Shown: positions 15,879-23,910 of the stretch, one piece after another | How positions within the stretch are numbered: the stretch's first letter is position 1 | Layout of the letters: each line of letters begins with the position of its first letter | IMG/VR virus record: IMGVR_UViG_3300030099_007889 | Span: 1-31,256 of that record | Direction: 5' to 3' (one strand) | DNA length: 31,256 nt | From: a virus | The notes under the pieces: model-generated | What the model was told of the DNA's origin: nothing | Databases searched by the model: none | Seen by the model: only the letters and a program-made list of their open reading frames with translations | Position numbers and translations under genes: made by a program

Positions 15879-16617
15879 TCTCTAAATATGATTCAAAGCA
15901 AAATTCATTACTGCCAAAATGATCTAGATTAGGACAGCTTAAACTTGCGGTTCTCCCAAAGTTTCTATTGCACAAAATTTTATATGTTTGTAAAGCCTCT
16001 ACATCTTGCTTCTTCTTATAAAGAATGCTTTTGACTTTTCTTATCGGTCTATTTTCTGTAAAAAGATTGCCTTTAGCAAACTTCAAAACTTTCTGTTTTA
16101 ATAGGTGATCAAAAGGTAGCCCATTATCTTCAACCCAAAATGTAGGACATATTTTATTGAAATTGGGGACACACTTCCTTAAGTGAAAATTGTTATTGTA
16201 GATAAATGAATCATAAAAGGGGATAACCATCTCCAAATTGTTGTCCCATATAGAATTTAAAAAAGCAAAATCAACTTTTCCTTTACCCGTATGAGCATAC
16301 GAATATATTTTGTAAAGCAATCTACAGCCATCGTCATTATTTGCAAATATAACAATTTTATGATCTGAATTGTCTTCAGCCTCAATATCGTTGCAACAAG
16401 TTAACCTTAAACCAAAAACTAAATCTATATCTCTAGAACGACACCTGTTATGAGCAGTTACAAAACCAGTCATTGAATCTTCGACAAGAACTAAAGACTT
16501 TATGTTATGCTCCTCACATATGCTTAGAATACTATCGGGACCACCATCTAACTCATCCTCATCAAGAGTCAAAATACTCTTTCCAATTGAATAGGTGGAC
16601 TTAAATACTGGTATCAT
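15859..16617 (-). CDS. PHP-domain piece of DNA polymerase III alpha
   Basis: 252 residues from the ATG at 16617; a GTG lies directly before it. The order of segments follows the DnaE PHP domain: Ser-Thr-Tyr-Ser-Ile near the start, Lys-Ser-Leu-Val-Leu-Val-Glu-Asp-Ser, a helix, Leu-Val-Phe-Gly-Leu-Arg, Lys-Ile-Val-Ile-Phe-Ala-Asn-Asn-Asp-Asp-Gly then Leu-Tyr-Lys-Ile-Tyr-Ser, and a closing Phe-Glu-Ser-Tyr where DnaE has its end-of-PHP helix. The metal ligands are mostly gone: the H-x-H position reads Phe-Lys, and the Asp-His and Gly-x-Glu positions read Glu-Asp and Gly-Leu-Arg. It is therefore probably structural, docking the polymerase piece or the exonuclease. It overlaps the exonuclease gene by 20 bases. 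The assignment is by segment pattern and context. Confidence 0.65.
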   Translation of the reverse strand: MIPVFKSTYSIGKSILTLDEDELDGGPDSILSICEEHNIKSLVLVEDSMTGFVTAHNRCRSRDIDLVFGLRLTCCNDIEAEDNSDHKIVIFANNDDGCRLLYKIYSYAHTGKGKVDFAFLNSIWDNNLEMVIPFYDSFIYNNNFHLRKCVPNFNKICPTFWVEDNGLPFDHLLKQKVLKFAKGNLFTENRPIRKVKSILYKKKQDVEALQTYKILCNRNFGRTASLSCPNLDHFGSNEFCFESYLENERATA

Positions 16618-16648
16618 CACTGTCAGGATACCCGTTTTCTCGGATTTG

Positions 16649-17674
16649 TCAAGAAGAATGTGCGGGACATCCTTGATAATATCTCAACTCGCAGAAACCA
16701 CCCTCTGGAATCAAGCTTTCAGAAAAACTATCTTCAAAATAAGATTTACAAAACTTACCTTCGGAATTGTAGACCTCATAATAAAAAAAATCAAACTTCA
16801 TGGGGCAGTGCCACTTAGGAGATCCGTCTTTTTTTAATTCACCTTTTCTAGTTGCAAAACCACATAAAAGTTTGCCGCTAAAAGAATTGTCTTTTGGAAA
16901 GCCTTGGTGTGCTGCAAAATTGTATTTAGCATCTCTCTCTGAAAAATTATCTAAATATTTTTGGATTTCTGTAAGTTGTAACTCGAAACCTTTTAATTCG
17001 TCAGTTTCTAAAGGCTTCATCCTGACAACGCCAGATTTGCTAGCATTAGGATCTAAATCAAACTTAAGAAACAAAAACTCACTGACTCTGTTAGAGTATT
17101 CTGGAAAAAGTTTTTGCACCGCCAAACTATACATCAAGTCTTGTAAATTATCTGTTTGGTCCTTTCCTTTGAAAACGTCCTTGCTTGTTTTAAAATCTCT
17201 TATTAAAGCAAATTTTTGTTTTTTATACAAAAACAGTTTGTCTATAAACCCTCTTACTCTATAGCAAATATCGCCCTCTTTTTTTACTATATCAAAATCT
17301 TTTTCAGAGTATTCTTGAGATGGCTTTGATAAATCCCCACCAAAAAAATCATAAGACAACCCATTAAAGATCATGTCTTTCATAAGGTTTACATTGTCTA
17401 TGTCGTCTACCCCCTCTTTTAAAGCGTGTTTTAATATCAATTTCTTTATAGACGGAACAGAGAAAACATCTTGGGTTTTAATTATTTTATTATAATATTT
17501 TTTTCTTTTTTTAACTCCGAGAACTTCAAATATAAGATGGCATATAGATCCTCTACGCGCACCATCATTACCTTTTTCTGGAAGATGAAGCTTATACTTA
17601 CACCAATACAGCCAAGAGCAGGATTGAGCTGTCTTAATCCTACTAGCAGATAAAGGTGTTTGAGGTTCAGGCAT
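16649..17674 (-). CDS. Cas4/RecB-like PD-(D/E)XK nuclease
   Basis: 341 residues from the ATG at 17674, which is preceded by a GTG. The N-terminus (Pro-Leu-Ser-Ala-Ser-Arg-Ile, then Ser-Cys-Ser-Trp-Leu-Tyr-Trp-Cys, then Gly-Ser-Ile-Cys-His) matches the first motif of RecB/Cas4-type nucleases. The active-site pair is Gly-Phe-Ile-Asp (near 154) and Ile-Arg-Asp-Phe-Lys-Thr-Ser (near 170), followed by Asp-Leu-Met-Tyr-Ser-Leu-Ala, the Q/D-x-x-x-Y-type helix. Several further cysteines lie near the C-terminus, the last in Gln-Gly-Cys-Pro-Ala-His; an iron-sulfur cluster is possible but the spacing is not the standard one. Probable role: end processing in replication or recombination. It overlaps the primase gene by 8 bases. 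Confidence 0.8.
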   Translation of the reverse strand: MPEPQTPLSASRIKTAQSCSWLYWCKYKLHLPEKGNDGARRGSICHLIFEVLGVKKRKKYYNKIIKTQDVFSVPSIKKLILKHALKEGVDDIDNVNLMKDMIFNGLSYDFFGGDLSKPSQEYSEKDFDIVKKEGDICYRVRGFIDKLFLYKKQKFALIRDFKTSKDVFKGKDQTDNLQDLMYSLAVQKLFPEYSNRVSEFLFLKFDLDPNASKSGVVRMKPLETDELKGFELQLTEIQKYLDNFSERDAKYNFAAHQGFPKDNSFSGKLLCGFATRKGELKKDGSPKWHCPMKFDFFYYEVYNSEGKFCKSYFEDSFSESLIPEGGFCELRYYQGCPAHSS

Positions 17675-18734
17675 CACTAAGTAATAAAGCAGTCTTTATT
17701 TCTTTTTTAGTGAAGCTTGAAGAGTTGTTTTTAACAAAATCGCAAATAAATTTAAGTTGTGCAGTCTGATCTATTGATTTTTCTAGCCAATATTTCTTTA
17801 TGTCACAATTATCTAAATGAGCGTCACCAAAATCATTATATGATTTTGGAGGGAATTTTACACTTAAGGCGCTTAAGTCGAAGTAATTAGAAAGCTTTAA
17901 AAAACTCTTCAGTGCGGCGATAAATCCTCTATTTTGCCCACTATTTTCATCGTTATTTGTTGAAATATATATATGATCGATAGACCTACCACTAAGATAA
18001 TTAATAATATTATTATTAACAGATAAGCCAAAAATGACAAGAACATTTTTAATGTTTTGTTCGTAAAGAGCCAACGCATCTCCTATACTTTCTACTAAAA
18101 TTACTTCTTTTTTTAATTCAATTTCTTTATCAACACCAGTTTTACAGTTGAAAGCTGGATAAACCCAATTGTTACGCCTCCCAATATGTTTCCATTTTGG
18201 ATAATCATTATTATCATCTACTTTTCTTCCAGAGAATCCAATAATTTGATTATGTTCATTATATACAGGAAACACCATTCTTCTATACATCTTACCAAAT
18301 CCAGCTAATCCAACTTGAAAATCCTTTTGTGTCTCTTCAGATATATTTCTGTTATTATAAAAATTATAGTTAGGGAATAATCTTTCTAGTGATGATTCTG
18401 GGTAAATTTTTTCCATCTCTATTTTCTCTTTAGGGCAATAAGTAACTACATCAGTAGTGGAAGAATTAACTAAAATTTCTTGTATTTGTTTTTGATCTTT
18501 TACTGTAAGACGGATAAGAGCCTCAAAAGGTTTAGAGCCTTTGTTTTCTACAAAATCCATCCATACACCAGTGTTTTTGTATATTTTTACAGCAGTATTA
18601 TTATCACCTTCTCTATACAAAGCTTGAGTTCTCCAATGATCTCCACAATCAATAAGAGTGTATCCGATTGATTCTAAAATTCCTTGGAAGTCTTCAGAAC
18701 TGATCGAAGTCTGGGATTGTTTCTTGGATTCCAT
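17667..18734 (-). CDS. DnaG-like primase with degenerate metal sites
   Basis: 355 residues from the ATG at 18734; a GTG precedes it. The N-terminal 75 residues follow the primase zinc-domain fold (Asp-His-Trp-Arg-Thr-Gln-Ala, then Thr-Gly-Val-Trp-Met-Asp-Phe) but lack its cysteine and histidine ligands. Residues about 150-200 carry the Arg-Arg-Met-Val-Phe-Pro-Val then Ile-Gly-Phe-Ser-Gly-Arg signature of DnaG. The TOPRIM part has the conserved Glu in Val-Glu-Ser-Ile-Gly-Asp-Ala-Leu (near 215). The later acidic motif reads Thr-Asn-Asn-Asp-Glu-Asn-Ser-Gly, so its first Asp is Asn. Phage primases do lose the zinc; whether TOPRIM chemistry survives needs testing. The gene overlaps the helicase gene by 41 bases and is next to it, as in phage primase-helicase pairs. 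Confidence 0.8.
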   Translation of the reverse strand: MESKKQSQTSISSEDFQGILESIGYTLIDCGDHWRTQALYREGDNNTAVKIYKNTGVWMDFVENKGSKPFEALIRLTVKDQKQIQEILVNSSTTDVVTYCPKEKIEMEKIYPESSLERLFPNYNFYNNRNISEETQKDFQVGLAGFGKMYRRMVFPVYNEHNQIIGFSGRKVDDNNDYPKWKHIGRRNNWVYPAFNCKTGVDKEIELKKEVILVESIGDALALYEQNIKNVLVIFGLSVNNNIINYLSGRSIDHIYISTNNDENSGQNRGFIAALKSFLKLSNYFDLSALSVKFPPKSYNDFGDAHLDNCDIKKYWLEKSIDQTAQLKFICDFVKNNSSSFTKKEIKTALLLSDA

Positions 18735-20211
18735 CACTATCTAAATCTTCATGACCATTTAAAACTCTAGCTATGTCCCTAAGATCTCCCCTCTCCGTAA
18801 TATTAAAATTATTAAAATCTAAATTAATAGCATTTTTTCTCAACGAGTCTCCGATACTTACAGGTTCTACAGCCCCAGCGATATCGCTACCTAAGTGCCT
18901 AGCTTTCACATTAATCAGTTTATGTGTTCCAAACCTCCCGCCTTCTGTTTCTACTTCATCTGTAGTTTTGCTGCGAAGAATAAACATGTGAGAGCAAAAT
19001 TGAGTGATCCTGTCTGATAAAGAAACAATAGATTCATCATCGACTATATTTTGAGATGTTCGATTAGTGGTGATACCATATCTATTTGATTGAACAGATG
19101 TAATCATAGGTATTACTGGATTGCCATCATTCAAAATCTCTTTTTGCACACATTTCTTAAACTTGTCCACCATTTCACCTACAACTTGCCACTCTGATTT
19201 ATTGCCCACACTTTCAGATGTTGTCTTTATATAATCAAAAGAAAATACCATCTGGTTTCCTCTCCCAACTTTAGCATAATAAAACCTTTTTAAAGTATTA
19301 ACCATTGAGTCAACATCCATGCCGCCAACATTATAGTAATAAAATTTTAAATTTTTAACTTTAGGCCAAACAGATCTCACCTTATCTACAACATCCTGAC
19401 CAGCTTTCCTCCATTTACCACTTTCAAGCAAATGCATTGGGACACCAGATAAAGCCGCACATTGTCTCATGATAAGTTCTTCTTTGCTCATCTCTCCATT
19501 GTCAAAGTGAAGAACAGGGACACCATATTGTAAACTTACTTTAGTAGAATAATCCATGCAAAACTGCGTTTTACCGACACCAGAGCGAGCAACAATAACT
19601 GTAATATTACCAGCTCTTAAAAGTGATCCATAAATGTCATTTATCTTTTGATGTGGACCCATCATCCCAAATTCTGTGACAGGGTTATTACCACGCTCCT
19701 CTACAAGAGCTTCCATATCCTCATAAATATTTTCTGGTGTATCGTTACCTATTTCATAAAGATTAATTCGTGAATTGTATACATTGTCAGCTGCTTCTAT
19801 AATATCTCTATAAGAAGACTCGGGAGCAATGTTTTTCATCTTCTTTACTATATCTTGAGAAGACTCCAGTATTTCTCTTCTTATAGTGTATTTTTTAAGT
19901 TCTTTAGCTGTCTTTAAAATATTACCCTCGGGAACTTTCCTCAAAGATAAAGATTTGATATAGTCAGATGGATTCAGATTATCTTCAAATGATAACCCTA
20001 CTTCATTTACTCTTTGAGCAATAATAATTTCGTCTATCTCATCACCAACATCAATTGCTTGTTTAATTATTCTAAATATCGCAGAATGTAGAGAGCTTTG
20101 TTTAGAATAAAAATCAGAATTACTTACAAAATTAGAAATTTCCGCAAAACTTTCTGGATACTTAATTAAGCCAGCTAGCAACTGTTTTTCTAATTCAAAA
20201 TTATATATCAT
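18694..20211 (-). CDS. dnaB: DnaB-like replicative helicase
   Basis: 505 residues. Residues 1-about 140 form the DnaB N-terminal helical domain (Glu-Leu-Glu-Lys-Gln-Leu-Leu-Ala-Gly-Leu-Ile at the start). The RecA-like domain has Walker A at 208-215 (Ala-Arg-Ser-Gly-Val-Gly-Lys-Thr), His-Phe-Asn/Asp-type Glu motif Asp-Asn-Gly-Glu-Met-Ser near 238, Walker B as Val-Phe-Ser-Phe-Asp-Tyr-Ile near 325, and a Gln motif (Thr-Ser-Val-Gln-Ser-Asn-Arg). The acidic C-terminal tail ends Asp-Phe-Asp-Gln-Phe and is encoded by DNA shared with the primase start. It unwinds the fork and recruits primase. The start is in an ATGA overlap with the upstream small gene. Confidence 0.93.
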   Translation of the reverse strand: MIYNFELEKQLLAGLIKYPESFAEISNFVSNSDFYSKQSSLHSAIFRIIKQAIDVGDEIDEIIIAQRVNEVGLSFEDNLNPSDYIKSLSLRKVPEGNILKTAKELKKYTIRREILESSQDIVKKMKNIAPESSYRDIIEAADNVYNSRINLYEIGNDTPENIYEDMEALVEERGNNPVTEFGMMGPHQKINDIYGSLLRAGNITVIVARSGVGKTQFCMDYSTKVSLQYGVPVLHFDNGEMSKEELIMRQCAALSGVPMHLLESGKWRKAGQDVVDKVRSVWPKVKNLKFYYYNVGGMDVDSMVNTLKRFYYAKVGRGNQMVFSFDYIKTTSESVGNKSEWQVVGEMVDKFKKCVQKEILNDGNPVIPMITSVQSNRYGITTNRTSQNIVDDESIVSLSDRITQFCSHMFILRSKTTDEVETEGGRFGTHKLINVKARHLGSDIAGAVEPVSIGDSLRKNAINLDFNNFNITERGDLRDIARVLNGHEDLDSDGIQETIPDFDQF

Positions 20212-20453
20212 TCTTCTTCTTCTGTTATTTCGTTATCTGGATGCTGAAAGTGGTTCTCCAGCGCTTTTGTTAGAGCAAATTCTGTCATACCGCAGTCAAA
20301 TTTACAATAGATAAGTGGCTTGCCATTTTCAGATGAAACAGCCATAATAACTCCTTTATACTTATCAGCTCCACCCGATAATTCATAGAGTTTATCGACC
20401 ATCTCTGTAGGTATGCAAAACTCTCCGTCATCACTTCCTTCTGGTAGATTCAT
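20208..20453 (-). CDS. Small acidic hypothetical protein
   Basis: 81 residues, acidic at both ends (Glu-Gly-Ser-Asp-Asp-Gly-Glu, and a Glu-rich tail). A central strand-helix pattern is visible (Gly-Val-Ile-Met-Ala-Val-Ser, then Ile-Tyr-Cys-Lys-Phe-Asp). No known motif was recognised. It lies in 4-base overlaps (ATGA) between the nuclease and helicase genes, so it is co-translated with replication genes and may be a helicase or recombinase partner; that is inference from position only. Confidence 0.6.
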   Translation of the reverse strand: MNLPEGSDDGEFCIPTEMVDKLYELSGGADKYKGVIMAVSSENGKPLIYCKFDCGMTEFALTKALENHFQHPDNEITEEEE

Positions 20454-20857
20454 AAATAAATATTTTGTTTAGTAAATAAAGATGCTTGTATTTCATCTTG
20501 AGGATAAACTTCTGCTAACTTTATTTTATTAGCTTGGCAGAAATTTAATTTTTGTTCATCTCTTTTAAGTTGGTCAGCATATTTAAAATGATTTTTATGA
20601 AAATGCTTCACAAACTTTGTATGTTGAGCGCCCTGAACTTCGACTGCTATTTTTTTGTTAGCGTTGTAAAAATCTAAAGTAAGTCTGCTACCAACAACCC
20701 TAAACTCTTCAAAGACAATATCATTTTCCCAAAATGGACGCAAAAACTTTTTTACTGTTGTCTGGAACTTACTTCGACTGGGCTTATCCCAATCAATTAA
20801 ATATTTTTTTGCGTTTTTTAGGTTTCTCTCTTTTCCATACCTATCAACAAATTTCAT
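20450..20857 (-). CDS. PD-(D/E)XK-type small nuclease (DUF559/Vsr-like)
   Basis: 135 residues. The core reads Glu-Glu-Phe then Leu-Thr-Leu-Asp-Phe-Tyr (about 52-68) and Ile-Ala-Val-Glu-Val-Gln-Gly-Ala-Gln-His (about 70-79). It continues with His-Phe-Lys-Tyr-Ala-Asp-Gln-Leu-Lys-Arg-Asp-Glu-Gln-Lys and ends in a strand-helix pair. The Asp, Glu-x-Gln/Lys and Arg-Asp positions are those of the Vsr/DUF559 branch of the PD-(D/E)XK fold. It could cleave branched or mismatched DNA, for example as a junction resolvase. Its place right after the RecA-like gene (ATGA overlap) supports a recombination role. Confidence 0.7.
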   Translation of the reverse strand: MKFVDRYGKERNLKNAKKYLIDWDKPSRSKFQTTVKKFLRPFWENDIVFEEFRVVGSRLTLDFYNANKKIAVEVQGAQHTKFVKHFHKNHFKYADQLKRDEQKLNFCQANKIKLAEVYPQDEIQASLFTKQNIYL

Positions 20858-21963
20858 GCTCCGATTTGTTCCCTAAAATACTTGATTAAGAATTGACACA
20901 ACTTCTCGTCCTGATCAAGCGTTTTGAATAAATTATTATCACCTTGGATTTGATCAGGAAAGTTTAATTTATTTTCTGCCAACAACTCACAGAAATCCTC
21001 TGTCGGTTTAATCCATGCACCTTTTTTTTCTACGAACTCCCAAGCATAAAGCAAATCTACGATTTCTTTCTCTATCCAAATAGAATTGCCACCAGAACGA
21101 TTATATCTGACGGGATAAGTTAAGCTTACATTAGATTTTTCGTTAGGAGATTTGCAGATCAAAACTTTTGCAAAATGACCTATGATTGGATTTTTCTTCT
21201 CGTCGATAGTTTTTATGCTAGGGTTTTGAAGAATCAAGTCCGATTTATATCTAGGTTGAAATTGAATTACGCTATTAGCATAATGTTGTAAAGCGTAACC
21301 GCCTGTAGATACAGACTGTCTAGGAGGCTCTTTGGAATATTGGTCTCTCATTTCTGACCTTACCTGACTGATGAAAATAGCCATGTGTCCTCTTTTGCCT
21401 AAAGCTATACTAGTCTTTTTGCACCAAACAGATGCGATGTTTGCTCCTGCTGCTATCTTAGAGAATTCATCAAAACCCTTAGGGGCATCATTTTTTGCTA
21501 TTAACCCATCAACAGAGTCTAATATAAAACAATACTTATGTTTATTTTTTACATTATCAATGAGTTGCTTAATACAGGTCATCGCTGCTTCATAAATATT
21601 TGTTTCTAGAACAAAGCAGGTGCCATCTACCCATTCATCTGGCGACCACACAAATTTTATCCCAGATCTTTCTCTGATCTCTTTACCCAGTCTGCCTTCA
21701 GCCTTAATATATACTCCTCTAGGGTTTTCTATCGTGGTCAAAAAGTTCTTCATGACCTCTAAAGCCTCGGATGTTTTTCCTCCTTCTGTAAGACCAGTAA
21801 AACGATGTAACCCAGGTCCAAAGCCCCCGTTCATGCAAAGGTCGAATTGAAGAGAGCCGCTAGAAACTCTATAATCACACTCCTCTTCAAAATTGTAGTG
21901 ATCGCTTTTGTTTGATTTCAAAAAATTTCCTAGAATATCGTTTGGGTCTGGTCCTTCACTCAT
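20854..21963 (-). CDS. recA: RecA/UvsX-like recombinase
   Basis: 369 residues. The core begins Val-Ser-Ser-Gly-Ser-Leu-Gln-Phe-Asp, then Walker A Gly-Leu-Thr-Glu-Gly-Gly-Lys-Thr at 57-64 and Walker B Cys-Phe-Ile-Leu-Asp-Ser-Val-Asp-Gly (near 147). An Ile-Ser-Gln-Val-Arg segment (near 199) matches the loop leading into the DNA-binding L1 region, and a Gly-Gly-Tyr-Ala-Leu segment the L2 end. The C-terminal about 70 residues form a helical tail unlike bacterial RecA. Role: strand exchange in recombination-dependent replication and repair. It overlaps the upstream gene by 8 bases and the downstream nuclease gene by 4. Confidence 0.88.
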   Translation of the reverse strand: MSEGPDPNDILGNFLKSNKSDHYNFEEECDYRVSSGSLQFDLCMNGGFGPGLHRFTGLTEGGKTSEALEVMKNFLTTIENPRGVYIKAEGRLGKEIRERSGIKFVWSPDEWVDGTCFVLETNIYEAAMTCIKQLIDNVKNKHKYCFILDSVDGLIAKNDAPKGFDEFSKIAAGANIASVWCKKTSIALGKRGHMAIFISQVRSEMRDQYSKEPPRQSVSTGGYALQHYANSVIQFQPRYKSDLILQNPSIKTIDEKKNPIIGHFAKVLICKSPNEKSNVSLTYPVRYNRSGGNSIWIEKEIVDLLYAWEFVEKKGAWIKPTEDFCELLAENKLNFPDQIQGDNNLFKTLDQDEKLCQFLIKYFREQIGA

Positions 21964-22303
21964 TTAAAAAGTCTTTAATTGTTTTATTTTTGCGGTTTAT
22001 GGCTCGATCTTGGCCTGACTTATCACCTATATTGTATTGCTTGTATTTAGATAAGTCAACCTTAAAATTGAATGCCCTAAATTTAGCGTCCATAGTCTCT
22101 TTGAGCTTATCACTAACAAGGTAAGCCAAGGAGTCAAACTTTTTTTCAAAGGATACAATAGCCATAAAATCTTGTGAGTATCGCTCACAAAGATCATTAA
22201 GCATCTTCATCTCCCTAGCGAAAAAGGGTCTTCTGCCCTTGTCTGGGACTTCGATTAAACGAAAAATAATTTCTCTTTTATTCGGCCCTTTTGATTTGCT
22301 CAC
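21956..22303 (-). CDS. Conserved-looking hypothetical protein, GTG start
   Basis: 115 residues starting at a GTG; no in-frame ATG lies near the start. It has a basic N-terminus (Ser-Lys-Ser-Lys-Gly-Pro-Asn-Lys-Arg) and several charged helices, for example Phe-Ala-Arg-Glu-Met-Lys-Met-Leu-Asn-Asp-Leu-Cys. It ends with a basic stretch (Asn-Arg-Lys-Asn-Lys-Thr-Ile-Lys). No motif was recognised. It is wedged between the glycan cassette (4-base overlap) and the RecA-like gene (8-base overlap); a recombination or replication accessory is the natural guess. Confidence 0.6.
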   Translation of the reverse strand: MSKSKGPNKREIIFRLIEVPDKGRRPFFAREMKMLNDLCERYSQDFMAIVSFEKKFDSLAYLVSDKLKETMDAKFRAFNFKVDLSKYKQYNIGDKSGQDRAINRKNKTIKDFLNE

Positions 22304-23349
22304 GGGAAAATTTGCGATGAAAAGACATCGCAGTCAACCATTTTTTTGACCAGTTGCACAAAATTGGTTTTTGGTTCCCATCCAAGCTCTTCTCTGGCTT
22401 TTGTGGAATCACCCCATAGTAAATCTACTTCTGCGGGTCTGTAAAAATCTTTATTAACCTCCATTAAACAGTCAGGGCCATGAAAATATTTTTCTTCTAG
22501 CCCTTTCCCTTTCCATTTACATTCATTTCTGTGGAATCCAGCAAAATTGAAAGCCTCAACTACAAATTCTCTAATTGTATGAGTCTCATTAGAAGATAAT
22601 ACATAATCTTTAGCCTCACCCCTTTTTTGATTTAACATTAGCCATACACCTTTGACAAAATCTTCAGCGTCACTCCAATCTCTTTTCGCATCAATATTGC
22701 CAAGCTGAAGGGGAGTTGTTACTTTTCCTGATTCATACTCACGTAAAATTCTAGCTACATTTTTAGTAATTTTACGAGTGACAAACTCTTCTCCCCTTCT
22801 AACGCCTTCATGGTTGAATAAAAACCCTTGTACAGCATAAATATCGTAAGAATCTCTGTAAACTTTGACTAAATGTCTAGCGGCACATTTAGAAGCTCCA
22901 TAAGGGCTTCTAGGGCGTAGAGGATGATTTTCTGTCTGTGGAGATTCTACAATATCACCAAACTCTTCAGAGCTACCAGCGTTATAATATCGGCAATTAG
23001 GGGAATGTCTACGGATGGCTTCTAGTTGATGTAAGACAGCCATAGCATTTGTCTGCATATGTTGAGTCGGCATTTTCCAACTAGTTCCAACAAAAGAATT
23101 TGCTGCAAAATTTATAAAGTAGTCAGGTTTATGTTCAGCCATGACTCTTTCTGTATTTTGAGGGTCTGAAACATCTAAATCAATCAAGAAGAACCTATCG
23201 TTATCTTCTAAGTGTTTAATATTTTTGTGATTCTTAACACTAAGTCTCCTAGCTCCTCCAATAATTGTATGTTCTGTATGATTTAAAAGATAGTCAGCCA
23301 TAAGACTGCCATCTTGACCAGTGACTCCTGTAATAATAATTTTTTTCAT
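22300..23349 (-). CDS. gmd: GDP-mannose 4,6-dehydratase
   Basis: 349 residues, the family's usual length. It starts Lys-Lys-Ile-Ile-Ile-Thr-Gly-Val-Thr-Gly-Gln-Asp-Gly-Ser, the NADP-binding Gly motif specific to this enzyme. The catalytic Ser/Glu appear as Ala-Gly-Ser-Ser-Glu-Glu-Phe-Gly (near 125) and the Tyr-x-x-x-Lys as Tyr-Gly-Ala-Ser-Lys (near 149). An Asn-His-Glu segment and Arg-Asp-Trp further on match the GDP-mannose site. It converts GDP-D-mannose to GDP-4-keto-6-deoxymannose, the precursor of GDP-fucose, GDP-rhamnose and GDP-perosamine. No epimerase/reductase or aminotransferase is visible here, so the next step must be elsewhere or by the host. No Shine-Dalgarno; one base separates it from the methyltransferase gene. 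Confidence 0.95.
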   Translation of the reverse strand: MKKIIITGVTGQDGSLMADYLLNHTEHTIIGGARRLSVKNHKNIKHLEDNDRFFLIDLDVSDPQNTERVMAEHKPDYFINFAANSFVGTSWKMPTQHMQTNAMAVLHQLEAIRRHSPNCRYYNAGSSEEFGDIVESPQTENHPLRPRSPYGASKCAARHLVKVYRDSYDIYAVQGFLFNHEGVRRGEEFVTRKITKNVARILREYESGKVTTPLQLGNIDAKRDWSDAEDFVKGVWLMLNQKRGEAKDYVLSSNETHTIREFVVEAFNFAGFHRNECKWKGKGLEEKYFHGPDCLMEVNKDFYRPAEVDLLWGDSTKAREELGWEPKTNFVQLVKKMVDCDVFSSQIFP

Positions 23350-23350
23350 A

Positions 23351-23908
23351 TTAATTAGTTGATCCGAAAATTCTGATAACCCAAGGATCTTCGTCTTTAA
23401 AGACAGCTAACCCTTTAGATTCTTGAATTTCGTATTTAAAATTTAATTTTTGCAATTTATATTCAATGGATTTTTTATTAATAAATCTCCTATAGTGATC
23501 TCCCTCAAATACGCCTTTGTCAGATCTAGCTTCGACAAAGAACTTTTTAGAGTTTTCTTTTACATAGTCCCAGAAAATATCCTCGATATCTTCTGGAATC
23601 GCATGAATAAAAAATCTACTATAAATATAATCACACTTAATATCTATTAAATTTTCTATATCGCTTTTTATAAAAAAAACACCATTTGATGCAAATTTAT
23701 CTTGGGAATTGCTATCCACGGCTATAACAGAATTGTTTATAGCCAAAAAATTAGCGTCTCTACAATTGCCACATCCAATTTCTAAAACTCTAGATCCAAC
23801 ATTTATCATTGGATTACATGCGACTGCGAAACTAGAAGGTTTATTAGGGGCAGTCTTATTTTTATAAAACAGCTTCCAATAATTGTCTTTATTCTCTAAT
23901 AAACTCAT
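23351..23908 (-). CDS. Class I SAM-dependent methyltransferase
   Basis: 185 residues. The SAM-binding motif I is Val-Leu-Glu-Ile-Gly-Cys-Gly-Asn-Cys-Arg-Asp (about 40-50), then motif II as Val-Ile-Ala-Val-Asp-Ser (about 58-63), and motif IV-like Asp-Tyr-Ile-Tyr-Ser-Arg-Phe. No DNA-methyltransferase signature (such as N-P-P-Y or P-C) is seen, and it sits between GDP-mannose dehydratase and a LicD-like gene. Methylation of a sugar or glycan is therefore the likeliest use, by inference. Tight spacing of 1 and 2 bases to its neighbours indicates co-transcription. Confidence 0.8.
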   Translation of the reverse strand: MSLLENKDNYWKLFYKNKTAPNKPSSFAVACNPMINVGSRVLEIGCGNCRDANFLAINNSVIAVDSNSQDKFASNGVFFIKSDIENLIDIKCDYIYSRFFIHAIPEDIEDIFWDYVKENSKKFFVEARSDKGVFEGDHYRRFINKKSIEYKLQKLNFKYEIQESKGLAVFKDEDPWVIRIFGSTN

Positions 23909-23910
23909 TT

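Noticed and set aside
16800-17264. 154-codon open frame on the + strand
   Set aside because: It is antisense to the Cas4/RecB-like nuclease gene, has no recognisable motif, and has no start context; the nuclease frame shows clear catalytic motifs.
16649-17674. Cas4 as part of a CRISPR system
   Set aside because: No cas1, cas2 or repeat array is present; the gene lies between primase and polymerase genes, typical of a phage replication nuclease.
23351-23908. DNA methyltransferase of a restriction-modification system
   Set aside because: No DNA-methyltransferase catalytic motif or restriction gene is present, and the neighbours are sugar genes.
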